From Streptomyces tauricus (GTDB lineage Bacteria; Actinomycetota; Actinomycetes; Streptomycetales; Streptomycetaceae): a DNA stretch of 64,000 nt. The DNA lies in contig NZ_BMVY01000029.1 in NCBI RefSeq assembly GCF_014650955.1, positions 52,945-116,944 on the forward strand, read 5' to 3'. The translations under genes and the position numbers were made by a program. Below the pieces are notes generated by a model. That model searched no databases, was not told where the DNA came from, and was given only the letters and a program-made list of their open reading frames with translations. This document shows, piece by piece, positions 35,835-43,299 of this stretch; within the stretch, counting starts at the first letter, position 1; each line of letters begins with the position of its first letter.

Positions 35835-36299
35835 ATGACGGTGATGGAGACCACGGAGCCCGGGACCGACGTCTGCGTGCCCCCGCCGCAGGCGCTCAGG
35901 CGCCCCGACGGCCGGGACCAGTACACGATCAGCGAGGTCGTCGCCTTCACCGGCCTGACGGCGCACACGCTGCGCTGGTACGAGCGGATCGGGCTGATGC
36001 CGCACATCGACCGCTCCCACACGGGCCAGCGCCGCTACAGCAACCGCGACCTCGACTGGCTCGACCTCGTCGGCAAGCTGCGGCTGACCGGGATGCCGGT
36101 CGCCGACATGGTGCGGTACGCGGAGATGGTGCGCGCGGGCGACGAAACGTACGCGGACCGATTCGCGCTTCTCGAAGCGACGCGGCGGGATGTGCGGGCC
36201 CGGATCGCCGAGCTCCAGGACACCCTCGCCGTGCTCGACCGGAAGATCAATTTCTATGCGGACGCCGGGCAGGCCCTGGCGTCGGAGAGGTCCCGATGA
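35835..36299 (+). CDS. MerR-family transcriptional regulator
   Basis: 154 residues from the ATG at 35835 (another ATG lies three codons on). The MerR helix-turn-helix is clear at ~34-60 (YTISEVVAFTGLTAHTLRWY, then ERIGLM), followed by the wing and a coiled-coil dimerisation helix. There is no C-terminal metal-ligand cysteine set, so it is not a mercury-type sensor. Its stop overlaps the aldo/keto reductase start (ATGA at 36296), so the two form an operon under the palindromic promoter at 35797, probably self-activated by a ligand. Confidence 0.9.
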   Translation: MTVMETTEPGTDVCVPPPQALRRPDGRDQYTISEVVAFTGLTAHTLRWYERIGLMPHIDRSHTGQRRYSNRDLDWLDLVGKLRLTGMPVADMVRYAEMVRAGDETYADRFALLEATRRDVRARIAELQDTLAVLDRKINFYADAGQALASERSR

Positions 36300-37312
36300 C
36301 GGACAGCAGGATCGCGAAGGCACCGCTCGGCACGGGCGGCCCCGAGGTCGGCGTGCAGGGCCTCGGCTGCATGGGCATGAGCTTCGCGTACGGCCCGACG
36401 GACGCCGAGGAGGCACGGGCCACCCTGGAGCGCGCGCTGGAGCTGGGCGTCACGCACTACGACACGGCCGACGCGTACGGGCAGGGGGAGAACGAGCGGT
36501 TCCTGGCGCCGTTCTTCGCGGCGCACCGCGACGAGGTGGTCATCGCGACGAAGTTCGCCATGACGATCCCGCCGGACGAGCCGACCAAGCGGATCATCCG
36601 CAACGACGGGCCGTACATCCGGCAGGCGGTCGAGGCGAGCCTCAAGCGCCTGGACGTCGACGTGATCGACCTCTACTACATGCACCGCCGTGATGTGAAC
36701 GTCCCCATCGAGGAGACCGTCGGCGTGATGGCCGAGCTGGTCCGCGAGGGGAAGGTCAAGCAGCTCGGTCTCAGCGAGGTGACGGGCGGGGAGCTGCGGG
36801 CCGCGCAGAGCGTGCACCCGATCGCCGCCGTCCAGTCGGAGTGGTCGCTGTTCAGCCGGGACATCGAGGCGGGTGTCGTCCCCGCGGCCCGTGAGCTGGG
36901 CGTGACGCTGGTCCCGTACTCCCCGCTGGGGCGCGGCTTCCTCACCGGTTCCTTCGCCGACGCGGCCAAGGACCTCACCGCCGGTGACTTCCGCCGCCAG
37001 CAGCCGCGGTACACGGGGGACAACGCGGCGGTGAACGCGGGTCTGCTGGAGACGATCCGGACGGTGGCCGAGGCCCATGACGCGTCCCTGGGGCAGATCG
37101 CGCTGGCCTGGGTGCACCGGCAGGCGGACGTGCACGGGCTGCCGGTCGTGCCGATCCCGGGGACGCGTAGGCGCACGCGGGTGGAGGAGAACACGGCGGC
37201 GACGCGTATCGCTTTGACCGACTCCGACCTCGCGGTCCTGGAGCCCATCGCCGAGAAGGTCGCGGGCACGCGCTACCCGGACATGACGTTCACGTCAGCG
37301 GGCCGCGAGTAG
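36296..37312 (+). CDS. Aldo/keto reductase (AKR13-like) in an operon with merR
   Basis: 338 residues. Tetrad residues are in HYDTADAYGQGENE (Asp, Tyr), IATKF (Lys) and DLYYMHRRD (His). The LGCMGMS start and PIPGTRRRTRVEEN cofactor region are typical of YajO/AKR13 members. The ATG overlaps the merR stop by 4 bases, so translation is coupled. The enzyme probably removes the aldehyde or quinone that the regulator senses. It converges with DUF4429 across a repeat-filled gap. Confidence 0.92.
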   Translation: MTDSRIAKAPLGTGGPEVGVQGLGCMGMSFAYGPTDAEEARATLERALELGVTHYDTADAYGQGENERFLAPFFAAHRDEVVIATKFAMTIPPDEPTKRIIRNDGPYIRQAVEASLKRLDVDVIDLYYMHRRDVNVPIEETVGVMAELVREGKVKQLGLSEVTGGELRAAQSVHPIAAVQSEWSLFSRDIEAGVVPAARELGVTLVPYSPLGRGFLTGSFADAAKDLTAGDFRRQQPRYTGDNAAVNAGLLETIRTVAEAHDASLGQIALAWVHRQADVHGLPVVPIPGTRRRTRVEENTAATRIALTDSDLAVLEPIAEKVAGTRYPDMTFTSAGRE

Positions 37313-37321
37313 CCCCCGGGC

Positions 37322-37490
37322 CGCGCAGTTCCCCGCGCCCCTAAGGATGAAAAGCAGGGGCGCGGGGAACTGCGCGGCCAGCGACAACCGCCCGCACCCG
37401 GTGTTTTTAGGGGGCGCGGGGAACTGCGCGGCCGGCTACAGCACACCCGCACCCGGTGTCTTTCAGGGACGCGGGGAACTGCGCACTCGG
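37322..37490. repeat. Dispersed intergenic repeat, one inverted and three direct units
   Basis: Inverted unit at about 37323-37342; direct units at about 37355, 37409 and 37465. The three direct copies are spaced by ~55 bases with a shared intervening sequence (CCGCACCCGGTGT occurs twice). It lies in the convergent gap between the aldo/keto reductase and DUF4429 genes. Confidence 0.85.
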
Positions 37491-37524
37491 CAGACGCGCT
37501 CAGGCCGGCGTACCGCCGTGGGGC

Positions 37525-38439
37525 TCACAGCTCCGCCAGCAGCTCCGCCTTCTTCACCGTGAACTCGTCGTCCGTGACGAGCCCCGCCTCGTGCAGCTCA
37601 CCGAGGTGCCGGATCCGTTCGGCGATGTCCGCCGGATCCCGCCGCGCCCGCGGGACCACCGGGACCACCCCGGCGGCCGGCGGCCCCGAGGCCACGTCGG
37701 GCAGGACCGCGGGCCCCCCGGACCGCGCCGCCGCCAGCACGGCCGCCGCGAACGGCAGCGACTCGTGCACCGGCCCGTAGCCCAGCCCGAACACGACGGC
37801 GGCCGGATCCTGATCCGCCTGCCCCGGCCGGCCGCCCGCCTCACGGCGCAGCAACCGCAGATGCCCCTCGAAGATCTCGGGCGAACGCCACTCCACCCCG
37901 CACAGGTCGGCGACGGCGAACGTCTGGTCGCCGGCCTTCCACTTCGCGGACGAGGCCCCCGTCCAGAACCACCGGAAGGCCACGGACTTCCCGTCGAAGG
38001 ACGCCTTCCCGTCGTACGCCTTGAACTGGAGCGGCGTCTCGGGAGGCCGCACCAGATAGCGCTCGGCGGGACCCGCGTCCGCGGGCCCGAGCATCGCGCG
38101 CAGTTCGTCCGCGTAGTACTCGGCGAGCGTCTCGCGCTCGGCGGGCAGCACGAGGCGGTAGGGATCGCACACATCCCTCAGCTGCCCCGCGGCTGCCTCC
38201 ATCAGCGGATCCGCGCCCGCCCTCGGCTCGGCACGCAGGACGACCGTCCCGCGCTTGCCGGGCGTCAGCGTCACCGACGCGATCGCGTCGAGCGGGATGC
38301 GCCGCTCACCGAGTGCCTGGAACAGCTTCGGCGTGCGGATCCCCCGTTCGAAGCGGATGAGCACGGAGTCGGACTCGAACTCCCAGGCGGCATGAAATCC
38401 GGCCAGTACGTCACCCATGCGGGCCATCGTATGCGGCAT
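37525..38439 (-). CDS. DUF4429/SHOCT-domain protein
   Basis: 304 residues from the ATG at 38439, which has AGGAAG 3-5 bases upstream; the family's usual start (MGDVLAGF, 38418) has no ribosome site, so the exact start is uncertain. Two DUF4429-like PH-fold repeats run ~10-110 and ~120-205 (with AWEFESDSVLIRFERG and FKAYDGKASFDGKSVAF). A Pro/Ala linker and a C-terminal SHOCT motif (LGELHEAGLVTDDEFTVKKA) complete it. SHOCT segments often mediate oligomerisation or membrane association. Function unknown. Confidence 0.82.
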   Translation of the reverse strand: MPHTMARMGDVLAGFHAAWEFESDSVLIRFERGIRTPKLFQALGERRIPLDAIASVTLTPGKRGTVVLRAEPRAGADPLMEAAAGQLRDVCDPYRLVLPAERETLAEYYADELRAMLGPADAGPAERYLVRPPETPLQFKAYDGKASFDGKSVAFRWFWTGASSAKWKAGDQTFAVADLCGVEWRSPEIFEGHLRLLRREAGGRPGQADQDPAAVVFGLGYGPVHESLPFAAAVLAAARSGGPAVLPDVASGPPAAGVVPVVPRARRDPADIAERIRHLGELHEAGLVTDDEFTVKKAELLAEL

Positions 38440-38485
38440 GCGCTTCCTAGTCCCCTCCCTGAGCGGCCCGCACTTTCCTCGTCCT

Positions 38486-39709
38486 CTACGCGCGTCCGGC
38501 TTCGGCGGTACCGGGCAGACCCTCCCGGCACACGTCGTCCTCGCGCGCGCAGCTGACCGCGCGGTACGCGCCAATACCGATTTCGGCGAAGTTCCGCAGG
38601 CTGTCGGTCCCGGGCTCGAAATACCCGGTGTGTCCCTTCGCCCCGCGCGCGGACAGCACCCGCGCGCCGAAGTCGGAGGACATCGGGTCGGCGCCGTGAC
38701 CGAGCCCGCCGACCTCAAGATGCGGTACGTCCTGGATCCAGTCGTCGGAGTCCCGCACGGCCCACACCCGGGCCGCGGTGCGCAACTGCGCCGCCCGCTC
38801 GACCCGCATGCCGGGACTGCCCGCCACCGCTATGTCGGAGACGCGCGGCGGCAGTGAGTGGGCGGCCACCCCGCAGACCACGGATCCGTAGCTGTGGCAG
38901 TACAGCGCGACGCGGGAGCGGCCGGGCAGGGCCCGGACGAGGGCGGCGAGCCGGACGGCTCCCTCCTCGGCGCGGGTTCCGGTGGCGGCGTCCATGCCGA
39001 GCCCGTTCGGTGTCGTGTAGTCGGCCCACGCGATGACGGCCGTACGCGCCCGGGGGCCGGCCTCCCGCTCGGCGCGGTACAGGGCCTTGGCCATGCCGAC
39101 CGGTGCCGTGTACTGGCGCTCGGTGCGCTGGAAGGTCAGCAGGTCGGTGTCGACGCCGGGCACCACGACCGAGACCCGCTCGGCCCTGCCGAGGTCTCCG
39201 AAGACCTCCGCGACCCGGCCCGAGCCCATCGGGTCGAAGGCGAGGATGCGGCGCTTGCCGGCCATCAGGGCCTCGTAGCGGTGCATCCGGCGGCCCGCGT
39301 CGCGCTGGCCGACCGCGGAGAGCCGCTTGTCGTGCATGCGGGCGATCTCGACCTTGCGTGCCTGGCCGAGGGCGATCCGGTTGGCGCGGTAGCGCAGGGC
39401 CACCGGCGCCCCGTTCATGTTGCCGACCGCGAGCGGGTAGCGGGCGGCGAGCCGGGCCCGCTGGCGGGTGTCGAGCGAGGCGAAGAACTGGGCCAGCCGG
39501 ATCGGTGTCGTCCGGTCCGGGTCCGGCAGCCGGTGCCCGCCTATGTGACCGCGTTCCCAGGCGGCGAGGGAGGCCGCGATCGGTGTCGCCGCCCCCCGGT
39601 GGCCGCGCACCGCGGTCCAGCCGGTCGTCCCGAGCATCACGAACACCACGGCCAGCGCGAGCAACATGCGCCAGACGTTGAGTTGGGGTGTGGAGTCGAA
39701 GGAAGTCAC
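38486..39709 (-). CDS. Membrane-anchored alpha/beta hydrolase (DUF1023 type)
   Basis: 407 residues. A transmembrane helix at about 14-34 (RMLLALAVVFVMLGTTGWTA) is followed by the alpha/beta hydrolase fold with nucleophile motif CHSYGS (family GxSxG-like) near residue 275 and a C-terminal SDFGARVL/GHTGYF region with the probable acid and His. Such DUF1023 proteins are common in actinobacteria and are predicted to act in the envelope. The GTG at 39709 has no good ribosome site, so a later start or leaderless mRNA is possible. It lies 46 bases upstream of DUF4429 on the same strand. Confidence 0.8.
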   Translation of the reverse strand: MTSFDSTPQLNVWRMLLALAVVFVMLGTTGWTAVRGHRGAATPIAASLAAWERGHIGGHRLPDPDRTTPIRLAQFFASLDTRQRARLAARYPLAVGNMNGAPVALRYRANRIALGQARKVEIARMHDKRLSAVGQRDAGRRMHRYEALMAGKRRILAFDPMGSGRVAEVFGDLGRAERVSVVVPGVDTDLLTFQRTERQYTAPVGMAKALYRAEREAGPRARTAVIAWADYTTPNGLGMDAATGTRAEEGAVRLAALVRALPGRSRVALYCHSYGSVVCGVAAHSLPPRVSDIAVAGSPGMRVERAAQLRTAARVWAVRDSDDWIQDVPHLEVGGLGHGADPMSSDFGARVLSARGAKGHTGYFEPGTDSLRNFAEIGIGAYRAVSCAREDDVCREGLPGTAEAGRA

Positions 39710-39811
39710 TGAAAGGACACACTAGGAGAACGAGAGGGTCTCGCGTTAACCGAGTGAGGCGGATCACGTTTCTGTTGGGGTGATTGGGGCAAAGTAGTCC
39801 CTGCTCTTGAG

Positions 39812-40489
39812 TTACGGGGTGTCCCGGGTGTCCTCGCGGTCCTCTTTGTCGCGTGTGTGCCAGTTCTCGATCAACGCGGGCCCCATCTGGTCGAGATACG
39901 AGGCGGTCAGCTCGCGCATCGCCGCCACGCTGAAGTCCTCGCCCGCGCCCCACCGGCGGGCCGCCAGCCGCATCACACCGCCGAACAGGGCCACCGCCAC
40001 GCGCGGGCGCGGATCGGCGTCCACGTCGACGCCCTCCCGCTGCGCGATCAGCCGGGCGAGCTGCTCCTCCAGTCCCTCGTGACGCCGCAGGTGGGTGGCG
40101 AGCAGTGCGGGGGTCGACTCGATCAACTGGTAGGTGCGCATGTGCAGTTCGATCGGCACGACCGCCTCGATAGCCTCCCCGATGGTGTCCCAGCTCGCCA
40201 TGACGGCCCGGCGCAGCGCGTCCAAGGGGGCCTCGTGGGGCGGGCGTTGGCGTACCGCGTCGAGGAAGTGCGACTCGGTCATCTCCTGGACGGCGAAGGC
40301 CGCCTCCTCCTTGCCGGCGAAGTACCGGAAGAAGGTCCGCTGGGAGACGTCGACCGCCTCGACGATCTCGTCGACGGTCGTCCGCTCGTAGCCCTGGGCC
40401 GCGAACAGCTCCAGGGCGGACCGCACCAGCGCGTCCCGCGTGCGCTGCTTCTTGCGCTCGCGCAGGCCCGGTCGTGGCGCCGTGTCCAT
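39812..40489 (-). CDS. TetR-family repressor of the adjacent MFS exporter
   Basis: 225 residues. HTH at ~18-62 (ALELFAAQGYERTTVDEIVE, then QRTFFRYFAGKEEAAF) is of the AcrR/QacR type. The C-terminal domain has the usual all-helical ligand pocket. It is divergent from the DHA2 exporter at 40639. Three TTGTCA direct repeats lie in the 149-bp gap. The likely role is repression of the exporter until a drug is bound. Confidence 0.9.
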   Translation of the reverse strand: MDTAPRPGLRERKKQRTRDALVRSALELFAAQGYERTTVDEIVEAVDVSQRTFFRYFAGKEEAAFAVQEMTESHFLDAVRQRPPHEAPLDALRRAVMASWDTIGEAIEAVVPIELHMRTYQLIESTPALLATHLRRHEGLEEQLARLIAQREGVDVDADPRPRVAVALFGGVMRLAARRWGAGEDFSVAAMRELTASYLDQMGPALIENWHTRDKEDREDTRDTP

Positions 40490-40574
40490 GAGTCCTCTTT
40501 CCTGTCCCCGGTTTCCCTGTCCCCAGTGGGCGCCCAGGTGTCCGTCCGTGGCGCGTGGCCGCCCCGCGGATGAC

Positions 40575-40614
40575 TTGTCAGTTACCGAATTGTGAATTGG
40601 TTTGTCAATTGTCA
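40575..40614. promoter_or_regulatory. Candidate operator with three TTGTCA direct repeats
   Basis: TTGTCA occurs at 40575-40580, 40602-40607 and 40609-40614 in an AT-rich patch within the tetR/MFS gap, 25-64 bases upstream of the exporter start. The middle and last copies may also serve as -35 elements. Confidence 0.4.
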
Positions 40615-40638
40615 GTGGCTGTCACTAACCTCGAACGC

Positions 40639-42255
40639 ATGACTAGTCAGACCACCGTCGACAAGACGGGCCCGGCCGACGAGGCCCCGACCGCCTCCGG
40701 CCCGGCTCCGGCCTCGGGGCTGCGCGGCCACCCGTGGTTCACCCTCATCACCGTGGCCGTCGGCGTCATGATGGTGGCCCTCGACGGCACCATCGTGGCC
40801 ATCGCGAACCCGGCGATCCAGAAGGACCTGGGTGCCACGTTCGCCGACGTCCAGTGGATCACGAACGGCTACTTCCTCGCGCTCGCCGTCACGCTGATCA
40901 CGGCGGGCAAGCTCGGCGACCGGTTCGGCCACCGCCAGACCTTCCTGATAGGCGTGGTCGGCTTCGCGGCGGCCTCCGGGGCCATCGGGCTCTCCGACAG
41001 CATCGCCTTCGTGGTGACCTTCCGGGTGCTCCAGGGTCTGTTCGGCGCGCTGCTGATGCCGGCCGCGCTCGGTCTGCTGCGGGCCACCTTCCCGGCCGAG
41101 AAGCTGAACATGGCGATCGGCATCTGGGGCATGGTCATCGGTGCCTCCACCGCGGGCGGCCCGATCCTCGGCGGAGTGCTCGTCGAGCACGTCAGCTGGC
41201 AGTCCGTCTTCTTCATCAACGTGCCGGTCGGCATCCTCGCGGTCGTCCTCGGCGCGGTGATCCTGACCGACCACCGGGCCAAGAACGCGCCGCGCTCCTT
41301 CGACCTGCTCGGCATCGCGCTGCTGTCCGGCGCGATGTTCTGTCTGGTCTGGGCGCTCATCAAGGCTCCGGCGTGGGGCTGGGGAGATGTTCTGACCTGG
41401 TCGTTCCTCGGGATCTCGGTGGTCGGCTTCGCCCTGTTCGCGTTCTGGGAGAACCGGGTGCGCGAGCCGCTCATCCCGCTCGCCCTCTTCCGCTCCGTAC
41501 CACTGTCGGCCGGTGTGGTCCTGATGGTGCTCATGGCGATCGCCTTCATGGGCGGCCTGTTCTTCGTCACCTTCTACCTGCAGAACGTGCACGGGATGAG
41601 CCCGATCGACGCGGGTCTGCATCTGCTGCCGCTCACCGGCATGATGATCGTCGGCTCCCCGCTGGCGGGCGCGATGATCAGCAAGACGGGGCCGCGTGTC
41701 CCGCTCGCGGGCGGTATGGCGCTCACGGCCATCGCCATGTTCGGTGTGTCGACGCTGGAGACGGACACGAGCAGCGGGCTCATGTCGATCTGGTTCGCGC
41801 TGCTGGGCCTCGGCCTCGCGCCCGTCATGGTCGGCGCCACCGAGGTCATCGTGGGCAACGCGCCGATGGAGCTGTCCGGTGTCGCGGGAGGCCTCCAGCA
41901 GGCCGCCATGCAGATCGGCGGCAGCCTCGGTACGGCCGTCCTGGGCGCCGTGATGGCCTCCAAGGTCGACAACGACCTCGCGGGCAACTGGGCCGACGCG
42001 GGGCTCCCGAAGCTCTCCCCGGCCGAGCTCGACCAGGCCGCGGAAGCGGTGCAGGTCGGCGCGCCGCCGGTGGCGCCGGGCACGCCGCCCGAGATCGCCG
42101 CGAAGATCACGGACGTCGCCCACGACACGTTCATCTCCGGCATGAGCCTGGCGAGCCTCGTCGCGGCGGGCGTCGCCGTCGTGGCCGTCTTCGTCGCCTT
42201 CCTCACCAAGAGGGGCGCCAACGCGGAGGCAGGCGCGGGAGTCGGCCACATCTAG
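40639..42255 (+). CDS. DHA2-family (EmrB/QacA type) drug exporter
   Basis: 538 residues from the ATG at 40639. Fourteen transmembrane segments run from ~35 to ~525. Motifs include DGTIVAIANPAIQKDLG in helix 1, GKLGDRFGHRQ after helix 2 (motif A) and WQSVFFINVPVG (motif D-like). Proton-driven export of drugs or endogenous metabolites is expected. An upstream TTG frame from 40555 was not used. Regulated by the divergent TetR gene. A perfect terminator follows at 42316. Confidence 0.93.
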   Translation: MTSQTTVDKTGPADEAPTASGPAPASGLRGHPWFTLITVAVGVMMVALDGTIVAIANPAIQKDLGATFADVQWITNGYFLALAVTLITAGKLGDRFGHRQTFLIGVVGFAAASGAIGLSDSIAFVVTFRVLQGLFGALLMPAALGLLRATFPAEKLNMAIGIWGMVIGASTAGGPILGGVLVEHVSWQSVFFINVPVGILAVVLGAVILTDHRAKNAPRSFDLLGIALLSGAMFCLVWALIKAPAWGWGDVLTWSFLGISVVGFALFAFWENRVREPLIPLALFRSVPLSAGVVLMVLMAIAFMGGLFFVTFYLQNVHGMSPIDAGLHLLPLTGMMIVGSPLAGAMISKTGPRVPLAGGMALTAIAMFGVSTLETDTSSGLMSIWFALLGLGLAPVMVGATEVIVGNAPMELSGVAGGLQQAAMQIGGSLGTAVLGAVMASKVDNDLAGNWADAGLPKLSPAELDQAAEAVQVGAPPVAPGTPPEIAAKITDVAHDTFISGMSLASLVAAGVAVVAVFVAFLTKRGANAEAGAGVGHI

Positions 42256-42315
42256 TCCGTAGTCAGGCCGCAGTCAGCCCTCAGTCCGTAGTTCGGTTTT
42301 CGAAATCCCTTTACA

Positions 42316-42343
42316 CCCCGCCGAGTTCACTCGGCGGGGTTTT
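42316..42343 (+). terminator. Rho-independent terminator after the MFS gene
   Basis: CCCCGCCGAG (42316-42325) pairs perfectly with CTCGGCGGGG (42330-42339) around TTCA and is followed by TTTTCG. Confidence 0.9.
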
Positions 42344-42447
42344 CGCCTATCTGAGTGACACCTCTACGTATGACTTTCATACCGCCCGTCACCCGGGTCA
42401 GAGTGGTCTCAACTGATCTGTACGGAACGGGCAGTTCGGTTGAAGCC

Positions 42448-42480
42448 GCGGCGTGCTGCCGGAGGGGGGCAGCACGCCGC
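42448..42480. terminator. Hairpin upstream of the small membrane protein gene
   Basis: GCGGCGTGCTGCC (42448-42460) pairs perfectly with GGCAGCACGCCGC (42468-42480) around a 7-base loop. There is no U-run. It lies ~110 bases before the next gene and may be a second terminator or an attenuator. The rest of the 333-bp gap 42256-42588 holds no gene. Confidence 0.5.
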
Positions 42481-42588
42481 GCAACCGTCCAAAAGAAGTA
42501 CGCGTCTGAATTGACATGACCGGGGTACCCGACTTCCGAGCCCGAACCGACCGGCCTTCGGTCGGCTCAGAGGTCCAGGGAGTTGATG

Positions 42589-42894
42589 ATGGCGGGCTAC
42601 AGCCACACCTCGCGCAAACACCCTCGCTCGCGTAGCCGTACGAGGTCACGGAGCGGGCCGGACAGCGCGACGCTCGGAATCATCGGAGTCATCTGCGCGG
42701 TCGCCGGATTCTTCGTGCTGGGGATCATCCTCGGTCCGGCGGCCATCGTCTGCGGCTGGCTGGCAATGGGGCGCCGCTGGAACGGTGCCCGGCCGGTAAC
42801 GGCATTGATCGCCGTGGTACTCGGTGCGATCGACACCGTTCTGGCCATCGTGCTGATGATCGGAATGGCGGCCCCCGGCGGAATGATGTTCTGA
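42589..42894 (+). CDS. Small DUF4190-like membrane protein
   Basis: 101 residues from the ATG at 42589 (GGGAG 6 bases upstream; further ATG and TTG codons lie just before). An Arg/Ser-rich N-terminal ~28 residues is followed by two transmembrane helices (about 31-58 and 68-95, the first with GVICAVAGFFVLGIILGPAA). The pattern of a positively charged N-tail and two Gly-rich helices resembles DUF4190. Function unknown. Confidence 0.75.
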   Translation: MAGYSHTSRKHPRSRSRTRSRSGPDSATLGIIGVICAVAGFFVLGIILGPAAIVCGWLAMGRRWNGARPVTALIAVVLGAIDTVLAIVLMIGMAAPGGMMF

Positions 42895-42910
42895 CCGAGC
42901 CAAGAAGCAC

Positions 42911-42953
42911 AGATGTCCCCCGCGCTCCTCCAGAGAGAGCACGGGGGACATCT
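42911..42953 (+). terminator. Terminator after the small membrane protein gene
   Basis: A 17-bp stem (42911-42927 with 42937-42953, one G-U pair in RNA) closes a 9-base loop, 16 bases past the stop. Confidence 0.8.
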
Positions 42954-43060
42954 TCGTCCCGGCGGCCCCCGACGGCGACGGATTGCCGCCTGCGGGCCGC
43001 CGGGGGGCCGTCGCGGAGCCGACCGCCCCCTTCGAAGCACCTGCGGCGAGTGAGGGTGGA

Positions 43061-43250
43061 CCGCGCAGTTCCCCGCGCCCCTAAAACCGGGGCTACGCCC
43101 CAGCTTCCCCGCTACCGCACCCGCACGAGACAACAGGCCACACCCCGATGCCCTAAGGGGCGCGGGGAACGGCGCGCTCAGCCTTCACTCACCCGCACGG
43201 ATGCGAGAAGCGGCACCCCGGTGCCCTAAGGGGCGCGGGGAACGGCGCAA
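43061..43250. repeat. Three spread copies of the dispersed intergenic repeat
   Basis: One inverted unit (43061-43082) and two direct units (about 43153-43176 and 43227-43250) share the flanking words CCCCGATGCCCTA and CCCCGGTGCCCTA. They fill the 405-bp convergent gap between the membrane protein and aceE; no gene is seen there. Confidence 0.85.
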
Positions 43251-43299
43251 CCAGCCCTCACGCACCCGCACCCGCACCGAACCGCCCCCCGCCCAGGGG

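Noticed and set aside
42398..42649. Minus-strand frame of 83 codons overlapping the small membrane gene
   Set aside because: It covers the hairpin at 42448 and runs antisense to the real gene; no ribosome site or family resemblance.
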